From positions 1 through 52,090 of the forward strand of contig CAMPJJ010000028.1 of the NCBI GenBank assembly GCA_946886855.1: a DNA stretch of 52,090 nt, read 5' to 3'. The translations under genes were made by a program, and so were the position numbers. Positions 1-7,046 of this stretch are shown in pieces; the stretch's first letter is position 1; each line of letters opens with the position of its first letter. Below the pieces are notes generated by a model. It was not told where the DNA came from. It did not search any database and was given only the letters and a program-made list of their open reading frames with translations. Source of the DNA: an uncultured Roseateles sp. (GTDB taxonomy: Bacteria > Pseudomonadota > Gammaproteobacteria > Burkholderiales > Burkholderiaceae).

Positions 1-278
1 CTGGCGGCCACAAGGCTTCGGAAGTGACGTTCCTCAATGCACTTCCGTACTCCGCTAGTTTCTACACGGGCGGCAAAGCGCACGACGTGATCAAGGACGA
101 AGAGCTTGACCTTTGGCTTCGCCGGGATCCGAAACTCGGTCCGCGTCACGAGCACGAGTTCCTGGTGACCACCGAGAAGTCCTGGCGCTCCCTGTCTGAG
201 GGCCGCCGCTCCCAGCTGCATGTGCTCTTCGATGCCGATGGCTATGTCCTGCTGGTCCGCGCAGGGCCGGCCGGATGA
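1..278 (+). CDS. C-terminal end of a probable GT39/ArnT-like glycosyltransferase (partial)
   Basis: The reading frame is already open at the window edge, so only the last ~92 residues are present. The tail has a short aromatic stretch (SFYTGGKA), then charged residues and a beta-like end (LHVLFDADGYVLLVRAG). This resembles the periplasmic C-terminus of membrane glycosyltransferases of the ArnT/PMT (GT39/GT83) kind, which move sugars from polyprenyl carriers to lipid A or proteins. No catalytic loop is visible because the N-terminal part lies outside the window. The family call rests only on the look of the tail and is tentative. It ends 149 bp before motA and shares no obvious operon with it. 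Confidence 0.4.
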   Translation, partial: GGHKASEVTFLNALPYSASFYTGGKAHDVIKDEELDLWLRRDPKLGPRHEHEFLVTTEKSWRSLSEGRRSQLHVLFDADGYVLLVRAGPAG

Positions 279-427
279 ATCGGGGGACGCTGCCCAACGC
301 GGCGCGCGCACGCGAAGCCGGCGTGACACCTCATCAACTCGCCGCGCCTTTTGGTCGCGGCCTCTGCGCCGCGGCCGTCACGGCGAAAACGTCGACGCGC
401 GGCACATCAATTTTTGGAGATTGATCA

Positions 428-1288
428 ATGTTCATAGCCATCGGGTGGGTGCTCGCCTTGGCTTGCATCTTCGGCGTGTTCATCGCGCACGGGGGGAATA
501 TCGGTGTCGTGCTCAAAGCCTTGCCTTTCGAGATGACCACCATCTTCGGTGCGGCGATCGGCGCCATGTTGGCGACCAATCCTCCCAAGGTCATGAAGGC
601 GACGGTGAAGGGTCTCGCGGCCTGCTTCAAGGGCAGCAAGTACACCAAGGCGCGCTACATGGAGCTGCTAGCGCTCATGTACGACATCCTTCAGAAGGCT
701 CGCAAGGAAGGCCTGATGTCCATCGAGAAGGACGTCGAGGATCCGCACAGCTCGCCGCTGTTCCAGAAATATCCGGGGGTGGGCAACGATCACCACGTCA
801 CCGAGTTCATCACCGATTACCTGCGGATGATGGTCTCGGGAAACCTGAACGCGCACGAGATCGAGTCCCTGATGGACGCTGAGATCGATACGCATCACCA
901 CGAGGCCTTTCTCGCCGTGATCGCTGTGCAGCGCCTGGCAGGCGGTCTGCCGGCCTTCGGCATCGTGGCTGCGGTGCTGGGCGTGGTGAACACCATGGGC
1001 TCGGTAGGTCAGCCGCCCGCGGTGCTGGGCGGAATGATCGGCTCCGCGCTGGTCGGTACTTTCCTCGGGATCCTGCTGGCCTACGCTTTCGCTGAGCCGC
1101 TGGCCGGCGCGCTCGAATCCAAGGTGGACGAGGCCGGCAAGGAGCTTCAGTGCATCAAGACCACGCTTCTGGCTTCCATGCAGGGTTACGCGCCGCAAGT
1201 GGCCATCGAGTTCGGTCGCAAAGTGCTCTATTCGACCGAGCGTCCGTCGTTCGTCGAGCTTGAGAGCTATGTGAAGGCCAAACGTTGA
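428..1288 (+). CDS. motA: Flagellar motor stator protein MotA
   Basis: MotA is the inner-membrane part of the flagellar stator. With MotB it conducts protons and drives the rotor. The 286-residue length is normal for the family. Two N-terminal membrane helices (about residues 1-20 and 32-52) are followed by a large charged cytoplasmic loop. Two further helices lie at about 170-195 and 200-225, with the family segment GGLPAFGIVAAVLGVVNTMG. The start ATG has a GGAG seven bases upstream. No motB follows: the next 300 bp have no gene and then an unrelated metal regulator runs the other way. The gene is therefore separated from its usual partner, perhaps because the metal island joins here, or it is an extra copy. 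Confidence 0.9.
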   Translation: MFIAIGWVLALACIFGVFIAHGGNIGVVLKALPFEMTTIFGAAIGAMLATNPPKVMKATVKGLAACFKGSKYTKARYMELLALMYDILQKARKEGLMSIEKDVEDPHSSPLFQKYPGVGNDHHVTEFITDYLRMMVSGNLNAHEIESLMDAEIDTHHHEAFLAVIAVQRLAGGLPAFGIVAAVLGVVNTMGSVGQPPAVLGGMIGSALVGTFLGILLAYAFAEPLAGALESKVDEAGKELQCIKTTLLASMQGYAPQVAIEFGRKVLYSTERPSFVELESYVKAKR

Positions 1289-1592
1289 ACTCCGCGAATC
1301 CGCAAAGTGGAAGAATGAAGTTGGATCGCATCGCCCCGGGTGCGAGTACTTCCTACAGCGCCTGCGTGCGGCCATCGAGGGTGAGGTCGCATTTCGGCAG
1401 AATATGGCTTGATGCGGTCGTGTTGAAGCAGCTATTGCGATGCACGGAGCCCTGAGACGTTCATCCGCAGCCACATGCCGGCTGAGCGGACTAGATAAAT
1501 TGTTCTGCCTTGCCGATGGCCTGCGGCCGTAAGCGTGCGTGAAGCCAAACTGCCGCGGAGGGCATCGCTCGCCCGTCATCGGCATTACCGAT
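1289..1592. other. Gene-free stretch between motA and the RcnR-type regulator
   Basis: About 300 bp without a convincing gene. A short open stretch at roughly 1340-1412 on the plus strand reads HRPGCEYFLQRLRAAIEG and onward to a stop. It has no start or ribosome site and may be the debris of a lost gene. No terminator hairpin, tRNA or promoter was recognised. Confidence 0.4.
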
Positions 1593-1868
1593 TCAACGCA
1601 GGTAAGACTTCAACATGGCAGCGATGGCATCTGTTTCTGCGGCACGGGTGGCTTCATCGAGCGTTGGATCTCCCAGATGCTCCCGCAGATGCCCTTCGAG
1701 CACTTCAGACATCAAACCATTGACGGCGCCGCGAATCGCTGCGATCTGCTGCAGGACAGATAGACACTCTGCCTCCTGCTCGACAGCGCGTTCTAGCGCC
1801 GCCGCTTGTCCCTGGATTCGGCGGATACGGGTGAGCAGCTTCTTGCTGCCATTGACGGTGTGTGCCAT
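1593..1868 (-). CDS. dmeR: RcnR/DmeR-type Ni/Co-responsive repressor (CsoR/RcnR family)
   Basis: A small all-helical repressor of 91 residues in the CsoR/RcnR/FrmR family (DUF156). It releases its operator when it binds metal in the cytoplasm. With the start at 1868 the protein reads MAHTVNG and carries His3, Cys35, His60 and His64, the four positions that bind Ni(II)/Co(II) in E. coli RcnR. This supports both the start choice (an upstream in-frame ATG at 1904 would move them) and the metal specificity. The gene is divergent from the DmeF exporter, and an RcnR-type operator lies between them, so it should control both. A CsoR (copper) identity is unlikely because that family uses a Cys-His-Cys set. 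Confidence 0.85.
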   Translation of the reverse strand: MAHTVNGSKKLLTRIRRIQGQAAALERAVEQEAECLSVLQQIAAIRGAVNGLMSEVLEGHLREHLGDPTLDEATRAAETDAIAAMLKSYLR

Positions 1869-1904
1869 GGCTCCATTGTAGGAGGGGACACACCGCGTGG
1901 CCAT

Positions 1905-1921
1905 ATACTGGGGGGTAGTAT
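1905..1921. promoter_or_regulatory. RcnR/DmeR operator
   Basis: The 17-bp sequence atactggggggtagtat is an inverted repeat with a run of six G. It fits exactly the TACT-G6-N-AGTA site known for RcnR. It lies 36 bp before the repressor start and 19 bp before dmeF, where it can block both divergent promoters. Confidence 0.85.
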
Positions 1922-1940
1922 CAACAACCGCAGAATCAGC

Positions 1941-2876
1941 ATGTCTCCCACGCTGTCAACCACGCCATGGCAACACACGCACGTTTTTGACGAGGGCAAT
2001 CCTCTGGCCGAGCGCAAGACGCGATGGGCGGTGATGCTCACTGTCATCATGATGGTGGTGGAGATCGCAGGCGGCTATGCCTTCAACTCAATGGCGCTTC
2101 TGGCCGATGGCTGGCACATGAGTTCGCATGCGGTGGCGCTGGGCGTTTCAGTTCTGGCCTACGCGGCCGCGCGGCGTTTTTCGTCGGACGGACGCTTTGC
2201 CTTCGGCACCTGGAAGATCGAAATTCTCGGCGGCTACAGCAGCGCACTGCTTCTGATGGGTGTGGCGGGACTCATGCTGTTCCAGTCCGTCGAGCGTCTC
2301 ATCACGCCCACACCAATCCACTACGAGGAGGCGATCGGCATTGCGCTGGTCGGTCTGGCGGTGAACCTGGTCTGCGCCTACTTGCTCAGGGGTGAGCACC
2401 ATCACCATGAGCATGGTCACGCCCACGGTCATGGTGAGGGCCACCATGCCGATTTGAACCTTCACGCGGCATATATCCATGTCCTGGCTGACGCCGCAAC
2501 ATCGGTACTGGCAATTGTTGCGCTCGTCGCCGGCATGCTGTGGGGGGCCAACTGGCTGGATGCTGTCATGGGCGTCGTCGGCGCGATCCTGGTCGCCGTT
2601 TGGGCTGAAGGTTTGCTGCGGGATGCGGGCAAGGTACTGCTGGACGCTGAGATGGACGCGCCGGTGGTCCAGGAAATCCACGAAGTCATTGCCGACAGTC
2701 CGTGGCCAGCTGCCATCAGCGATCTTCATGTGTGGCGAGTCGGGCGCGGGCGGTATGCGTGCATCGTTGCACTGGTCTCAGCCAGCGATGCAACACCCAC
2801 CGACTTCAAACGGCTGCTGGGCGTGCACGAGGAGCTCGTTCACATCAGCGTTGAGATCAATCGAGTCTCAGCCTGA
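1941..2876 (+). CDS. dmeF: CDF-family cobalt/nickel exporter DmeF
   Basis: A 311-residue cation diffusion facilitator that exports divalent metal across the inner membrane in exchange for protons. The N-terminus holds the WQHTHVFDEGNPLAERKTR stretch typical of the DmeF branch. Six membrane helices follow. Helix 2 carries ADGWHMSSHA, and helix 5 carries HVLADAATS, with the HxxxD metal site. A His-rich cytoplasmic loop (around residues 152-172) lies between helices 4 and 5. The last ~80 residues form the usual cytoplasmic dimerisation domain. An in-frame start at 1806 is possible but would overlap the operator and dmeR, so the ATG at 1941 was chosen. The divergent RcnR-type repressor points to Co/Ni rather than zinc. 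Confidence 0.9.
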   Translation: MSPTLSTTPWQHTHVFDEGNPLAERKTRWAVMLTVIMMVVEIAGGYAFNSMALLADGWHMSSHAVALGVSVLAYAAARRFSSDGRFAFGTWKIEILGGYSSALLLMGVAGLMLFQSVERLITPTPIHYEEAIGIALVGLAVNLVCAYLLRGEHHHHEHGHAHGHGEGHHADLNLHAAYIHVLADAATSVLAIVALVAGMLWGANWLDAVMGVVGAILVAVWAEGLLRDAGKVLLDAEMDAPVVQEIHEVIADSPWPAAISDLHVWRVGRGRYACIVALVSASDATPTDFKRLLGVHEELVHISVEINRVSA

Positions 2877-3003
2877 TGTGGGTGTGTCCGGACAAGAACA
2901 GGGCCGATCCTGGTGCGCAAGGCTCGCTAGGCAGGCCAAGCTTCTCTGGCGGGGGCGAACCGCACGACCTGCTGATGGGTCCCCTTGCCACGAGCCAATC
3001 CAG

Positions 3004-3117
3004 TTACTTGGAGGTGCCCAGCAATACAAGTTGTCTTGCCGGCATCAGGTCGAAACGGCGAAGGTGCCCGCGCCTGCATTCAGGCAGCGCGCCGCAACAG
3101 GGTTGCTCTTCGGGCAT
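3004..3117 (-). CDS. Small cysteine-containing ORF downstream of copRS (hypothetical)
   Basis: A 37-residue reading frame starting MPEEQPCCGALPECRRGHLR. It has a strong ribosome site (GAGGAG, five bases before the ATG) and follows copS on the same strand after about 90 bp. Its CC-x5-C pattern and two His are compatible with metal binding, but I do not recognise a family. The 127 bp between it and dmeF (2877-3003) hold nothing I can name. It may be a real small protein translated from the copRS transcript, or chance. Confidence 0.35.
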   Translation of the reverse strand: MPEEQPCCGALPECRRGHLRRFDLMPARQLVLLGTSK

Positions 3118-3208
3118 GTGATCTCCTCGCTTGGGCAGGCAACCCTTGGCGCTCATGAACGCTAGTCTCGCGAGAAGCCCCTGGGTGACGTCCTGTCCTC
3201 GTAGCCGA

Positions 3209-4618
3209 TCAAGCAGGACCCGCCGACGGCCATTGAAGGCCAACGACCGTCCAACCGCCCTGGGAGCCAGCGAATACCTGTCCTCCGTGCATGATCGCCA
3301 CGGCCCGCACGATGGCCAAACCCAGGCCGTGATGATTGCTCGACTGGCCCCGTGCGGGATCGCCTCGCACGAAGCGATCAAACAGCCGGGGCAAAAGCTC
3401 TGGTGGGATGGCCGGTCCTGGATTGCGCACCGAAACGCGTACGAGGTTGGGCGCCGGCGACGCCAACTCGATGAAGATCGCCTCGCCATGCGGCGTGTAT
3501 CGGGCCGCGTTGCCAACCAGATTGACGAGCGCACGGCGCACCAGCCCTGCATTGCCTGCGGCCCGAGCGTCCCCCTCGACGAGCAACCGCACGCCTTGCT
3601 CCTCGAAGAGAGGCTCGAAATAGTCGGCGATGTGTTGAGCCTGCGATCGCAGGTCCAGCGAGACTAGTTGGTCGGCCAGCAGCCCTTGGTCCGCCTTGGC
3701 CAGGAACAGCATGTCGTTGACCAAGCTCGACAGCTCACGCAGTACCTCCAGGTTCGTGGCCAAAACCTCGCGCAGCTCGGCCGCGGGGCGCTCTCGAATC
3801 AAGGCCACCTCGGCGCTGCTGATCATCGTGGCCAGCGGCGTACGCAGTTCATGGGCCACGTCCGCGCTAAAGCCTTCGAGCTGACTGTAGGCCGCCTCCA
3901 CACGGCCCAGCGCGCTGTTGAAGGCTTGGACGAGCTCTTGCAGCTCCGCAGTCTCGACGGGCGTCAATCGCGAGGAGAGCGAACGCGGATTGAGTGCTGC
4001 GGCTTCCTCGGACAGCTGCTGAACCGGGCGAAGCGATCTACGGGCGATCAATCCGGCGACCATCACAATGAGTGCGACGCCGACGCCGCACACGATGGCC
4101 AGACGAGTTCCGTATCGCCGCAGCATCGCTTCCTGGTCGCGGGAGTCGATCGCAACGATCAATTCTTGTTTGCCCAGGACGGGATGGTCCTCAAGCGAGA
4201 CTTGACGCGCCTGCATCGACAAGCCGTCCTCCCGGCGGACTTCCAATCTGCCCGCAATCGTCGACATCTCGGGGGGCGCACTGCCGCCGTAGAGCACCCG
4301 GCCGTCTCGGTCCAGCAGCCAGATGCGCATCTGCCCATGACCGATCAGGACGTCATTGAGGTGATGCGTCAACGCGGGCACGTCCGCCGGGACGCGGACT
4401 TCCTCCAGCAGATGCTCCACGACATCGATCTTCCCTTCCAGATCGTGATCCCGGGCCCGCTCCACCTCCTGCTGCAAACCACTGTGCAGCAGCAGCGCGA
4501 CCGCGACGAACACGGCGACGGCCAGCAGCGTCAACGCGAGCGTCAAGCGCTGCGCCATCGAGCGCGGCGCGCGCGTGAGGGGAGCGCGCAAGGCCTGCTG
4601 CGACGTGTCGCCCGTCAA
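3209..4618 (-). CDS. copS: Heavy-metal sensor histidine kinase CopS/CusS
   Basis: A 469-residue inner-membrane sensor kinase. A first membrane helix at about residues 25-46 is followed by a periplasmic sensor of about 125 residues, a second helix (about 172-192), a HAMP linker, the dimerisation box FSADVAHELRTPL with the phospho-accepting His, the N-box NLVGNAARYTP and a G-box ending HHGLGLAIVRAVAIMHGG. This is the CusS/CopS/IrlS heavy-metal kinase layout. The start ATG overlaps the stop of the response regulator gene by four bases, so the two are translated together. It probably senses periplasmic Cu and phosphorylates CopR. Silver is also possible from sequence alone. Confidence 0.9.
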   Translation of the reverse strand: MTGDTSQQALRAPLTRAPRSMAQRLTLALTLLAVAVFVAVALLLHSGLQQEVERARDHDLEGKIDVVEHLLEEVRVPADVPALTHHLNDVLIGHGQMRIWLLDRDGRVLYGGSAPPEMSTIAGRLEVRREDGLSMQARQVSLEDHPVLGKQELIVAIDSRDQEAMLRRYGTRLAIVCGVGVALIVMVAGLIARRSLRPVQQLSEEAAALNPRSLSSRLTPVETAELQELVQAFNSALGRVEAAYSQLEGFSADVAHELRTPLATMISSAEVALIRERPAAELREVLATNLEVLRELSSLVNDMLFLAKADQGLLADQLVSLDLRSQAQHIADYFEPLFEEQGVRLLVEGDARAAGNAGLVRRALVNLVGNAARYTPHGEAIFIELASPAPNLVRVSVRNPGPAIPPELLPRLFDRFVRGDPARGQSSNHHGLGLAIVRAVAIMHGGQVFAGSQGGWTVVGLQWPSAGPA

Positions 4619-5295
4619 CCCCGATCCTCCAGCACGTAGCCCATCCCACGGACCGTGTGCAACAGTGGCCTGTCAAAACCCTCGTCCAATTTCGCGCGCA
4701 GTCTCCGTACCGCCACGTCGATCGCGTTTGTCTCGCTGTCGAAGTTCAGGTCCCATACCTGTTCCGCGAGAACGGTTCGTGACAGGACCTCTCCCTGACG
4801 ACGAAGCATTACGGTGAGTAGCGTAAATTCCTTCGGAGAGAGGTCAAGCCTTCGACCCGCGCGGGTGACCTTTCTACGGGCCAGGTCGACGTCCAGATCT
4901 CCCAGGCGCAGCGAGGTCAACGGCTGCGACGCGTGGCTGGCGCCGCGACGCAGCAGCGCCTCGATGCGTGCGAGCAGTTCGGTAAAGGCGAACGGCTTGA
5001 TGAGATAGTCGTCCGCCCCCCCTTTGAGGCCTTGCACGCGGTCTTCGACCTTGTCCCGCGCAGTGAGCATCAGCACAGGCGTGGATTTGTGTTCCCTGAG
5101 TCGCCGCAACACCTCAAATCCATCGATGCCTGGGAGCATCACGTCCAGCACCACCAAGTCGTATTGACCCTCGACGGCCAGATGCTGCCCATCGATCCCG
5201 TCCTCTGCCACGTCCACCACGTAGCCGCTCTCGCTCAGGCCCTTTTTCAGATAGCTGGCAAGGCGGGACTCGTCTTCAATCACCAAGATTCGCAT
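4615..5295 (-). CDS. copR: Heavy-metal response regulator CopR/CusR (OmpR family)
   Basis: A 226-residue OmpR/PhoB-type regulator. The receiver domain (1-115) holds the acidic pair EDE, the phospho-acceptor Asp in VVLDVMLPG and the conserved Lys in LIKPFAF. The winged-helix DNA-binding domain (about 125-222) ends in the usual HTVRGMGYVLE. The start at 5295 (MRILVIEDES) was chosen over an in-frame start 75 bp upstream because it places the receiver at the N-terminus, as in all relatives. It is co-translated with copS and divergent from the periplasmic copper genes. A palindrome in the gap is its likely binding site. Confidence 0.9.
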   Translation of the reverse strand: MRILVIEDESRLASYLKKGLSESGYVVDVAEDGIDGQHLAVEGQYDLVVLDVMLPGIDGFEVLRRLREHKSTPVLMLTARDKVEDRVQGLKGGADDYLIKPFAFTELLARIEALLRRGASHASQPLTSLRLGDLDVDLARRKVTRAGRRLDLSPKEFTLLTVMLRRQGEVLSRTVLAEQVWDLNFDSETNAIDVAVRRLRAKLDEGFDRPLLHTVRGMGYVLEDRG

Positions 5296-5340
5296 GGATC
5301 GAGTGTGACGCATGATGCCCCTCGCAACGAGGACGACCAC

Positions 5341-5356
5341 ATTACCGGTCTGTAAT
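5341..5356. promoter_or_regulatory. Probable CopR binding box
   Basis: The sequence attaccggtctgtaat is a perfect inverted repeat, ATTAC-N6-GTAAT, in the gap between copR and the divergent copper genes. Similar boxes bind CopR/CusR-type regulators of copper loci. A near copy lies at 16158-16173. Confidence 0.65.
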
Positions 5357-5450
5357 CTTCCCGTCCCCAAGCCGTGGGGGCTCGCCCTGTAGAGTGGCTG
5401 CCATGCTTCCCGTACATGTTGTGCAGGCGGCTCTTAACTGGAGCGAGTTC

Positions 5451-5783
5451 ATGAATGTCCGTGCATTTGCCCTATCGGCCGCGCTTGCCGCGGCGGCCTC
5501 CTTGGCGCTTTGGGCAGCCGTGGCGGCCAACGACGCGACCAGCACTGCTGACGAGCGCCCCCCGTCCGGCAACTTCACGCTGGGCGAGATCAAGAAGGTC
5601 GATGCCAGCCAAGGCAAGCTCACGATCAAGCACGGCCCCATTGAAAACCTGGGGATGCCCGGAATGACGATGGTGTTCCGCGCAGATGCCTCGGTCTTGG
5701 CCGGCCTTCAGGCCGGTGATCAGGTGAAGTTCAAGGCAGACAAGGTGGACGGCGCAATCCGCATCCTCGAACTCCAGAAGTAA
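5451..5783 (+). CDS. Periplasmic CusF-like copper-binding protein 1
   Basis: A 110-residue exported protein of the CusF family. A Sec signal peptide (about 1-25) is followed by the small OB-like beta barrel. CusF of E. coli binds Cu(I)/Ag(I) with His, Trp and two Met. Here the motif reads KHGPIENLGMPGMTMVF: the His and both Met are present, but the Trp is replaced by Met. The ATG at 5451 has GGAG six bases upstream and begins the signal peptide. An in-frame ATG further upstream would spoil it. It is the first gene of the rightward copper series and probably the first under CopR control. It likely carries Cu to the efflux or oxidation machinery. Confidence 0.85.
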   Translation: MNVRAFALSAALAAAASLALWAAVAANDATSTADERPPSGNFTLGEIKKVDASQGKLTIKHGPIENLGMPGMTMVFRADASVLAGLQAGDQVKFKADKVDGAIRILELQK

Positions 5784-5806
5784 GTATTTTCCCTTGGTTC
5801 GGCAGA

Positions 5807-5830
5807 GTGGGTTCTATATGAGGAACCCAC
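5807..5830. repeat. 8-bp inverted repeat after the CusF-like gene
   Basis: GTGGGTTC and GAACCCAC are separated by eight bases and form a clean stem-loop 24 bp after the stop codon. A third partial copy of the half-site (gcgggttc) follows. There is no T run, so it is either an mRNA-stabilising hairpin or a protein site rather than a clear terminator. Confidence 0.45.
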
Positions 5831-5898
5831 AAGCGGGTTCTGGCTTCCCGATTGCCCCCCCTTCCACACTACGTCCTTGCCCCTCTAAACTGATTCAC

Positions 5899-6399
5899 AT
5901 GACCCTGCTGGTCCGAACTGCACTCGTATGCCTGCTGGCCTTGGCCGTGCCTCTTCAGGGCGCGGTGGCCGCGGCCATGCGTTGCTGCGGGATGGATCAT
6001 CATCAAGTCGGGGCATCGCTTGTCCAGGATCAGAGAGGCCACCAGCACTCCGAGGAGTTCGGCCGGGGGGGAAAACTGGCCCCGCATGTGCACACCAGCC
6101 ACGCTCCACAGCATGACGAGCCGAGCGCACAGGATTCGGGATCTCCGAACGAGCATTCGGGCTCGCACGAAGAAGACAAGCGCGTCGACGCTACCAAGGC
6201 GCTCGCTAAGACTCCTGTCAAAGTCACCGGGAAGTGCAACGTATGTGCTTCTTGCTGCGGCGCTGCCGCGCTGCCATCTGAGGCTCCCGCTTTAGCGCCG
6301 ACCGAAGTGGAAAAGGATCGGCACCTGCCATCGGTCACGCCGGACCCAGAGTTCGGCACCGCCGGGCCTGAGCGTCCACCACGAACGTCCTTCCTCTGA
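5899..6399 (+). CDS. Exported His/Cys-rich metal-resistance protein (CzcI/CopL-like)
   Basis: A 166-residue protein with a Sec signal peptide (about 1-23, ending QGAVAAA), then MRCCGMDHHQ, a middle rich in His, Ser and Glu, a cysteine pair cluster KCNVCASCCG and a C-terminus ending ERPPRTSFL. This layout (signal, scattered His, CxxC/CC cluster, ERPP-type end) is shared by CzcI/CopL-like proteins found in metal resistance loci. Their exact role is unsettled; metal binding or modulation of the efflux system is proposed. The ATG at 5899 starts the signal peptide. The upstream in-frame start would add 35 residues before it. It lies in line with the copper series. Confidence 0.55.
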   Translation: MTLLVRTALVCLLALAVPLQGAVAAAMRCCGMDHHQVGASLVQDQRGHQHSEEFGRGGKLAPHVHTSHAPQHDEPSAQDSGSPNEHSGSHEEDKRVDATKALAKTPVKVTGKCNVCASCCGAAALPSEAPALAPTEVEKDRHLPSVTPDPEFGTAGPERPPRTSFL

Positions 6400-6543
6400 A
6401 GACGTTCGCCGCGTGCGACGCTGGATCTGCTCGCCTTGAGCACGACTCCGCATCGAACACGTCGAACTGAGTTGCTGCGCCCTTGATTCGCACTAGGCGC
6501 GGCGAGTCTGTCCTGCTCCAGGACGGAGTTCACGAGGAACGAC

Positions 6544-7029
6544 ATGTTTTGCCGATCTACCCTTGGCGCGTGGGCATTTGTCCTTGCGTTGCCAGCGTTC
6601 GCCCAACACTCGGGTCATACCGCTGCGCCAGCGCCGCAGGTTTCCCCCCAGGCCTCTACACCGCAACCCCCTCCAGCTGCTCAAGCCGCGGTCGGGACGG
6701 CCTCGTCGCCCAGCCGCACAGCTAGCGACCAGCGCTACGTTTCAAGCTTCGAGAACTACCGTCGATTTGCGGACGAGCCCGTTCAGTCTTGGAAAGCGTC
6801 CAACGACCGCGTGGGCCAAATTGGCGGCTGGCGTACGTATGCCAAAGAAGCGGCCGGCGCGGACGCGCCGCTGCCGAGCGCAGCGACTGCCCCGGCGCAC
6901 CAGTCTGCTGGGCAGCCTGATAAGACGGCGTCCGAGGTCAAGCCGCCTCGCCCCGCTGCGGTCCAGACGCCGCAATCCCCGTCCGCACCGGCGCCCAAGG
7001 CGAGCGGTGGCCATTCCCAACATCAATGA
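6544..7029 (+). CDS. Exported Pro/Ala-rich protein of copper clusters (unknown function)
   Basis: A 161-residue protein with a short signal peptide (about 1-20, ending PAFAQ), a Pro/Ala/Gln-rich linker, one compact conserved-looking segment (about 62-98: YVSSFENYRRFADEPVQSW and onward) and a second Pro/Ala-rich tail ending HSQHQ. Only the central segment looks like a folded unit. Proteins of this kind are often found directly before the outer-membrane channel gene in copper loci, as here (its stop is 18 bp before the chosen start of the next gene). I know no defined function. It might dock to the channel or to peptidoglycan. Confidence 0.6.
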   Translation: MFCRSTLGAWAFVLALPAFAQHSGHTAAPAPQVSPQASTPQPPPAAQAAVGTASSPSRTASDQRYVSSFENYRRFADEPVQSWKASNDRVGQIGGWRTYAKEAAGADAPLPSAATAPAHQSAGQPDKTASEVKPPRPAAVQTPQSPSAPAPKASGGHSQHQ

Positions 7030-7046
7030 ACTACCGGAGACCGCGC

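Noticed and set aside
1340..1412. Possible motB or transposase remnant after motA
   Set aside because: The short peptide HRPGCEYFLQRLRAAIEG has no MotB peptidoglycan motif and too little sequence to assign to any family.
668..1585. Long minus-strand open frame over motA
   Set aside because: It is the antisense of motA, has odd composition and no recognisable motif. Such frames are common in high-GC DNA.
2876..3121. 81-codon plus-strand ORF after dmeF
   Set aside because: The ATG overlaps the dmeF stop, but the product shows no motif, no signal and poor composition. The minus-strand small ORF has a better ribosome site.
4808..4823. ATTAC...GTAAAT similarity to the CopR box inside copR
   Set aside because: Spacing is wrong (nine bases rather than six) and it lies within conserved coding sequence.
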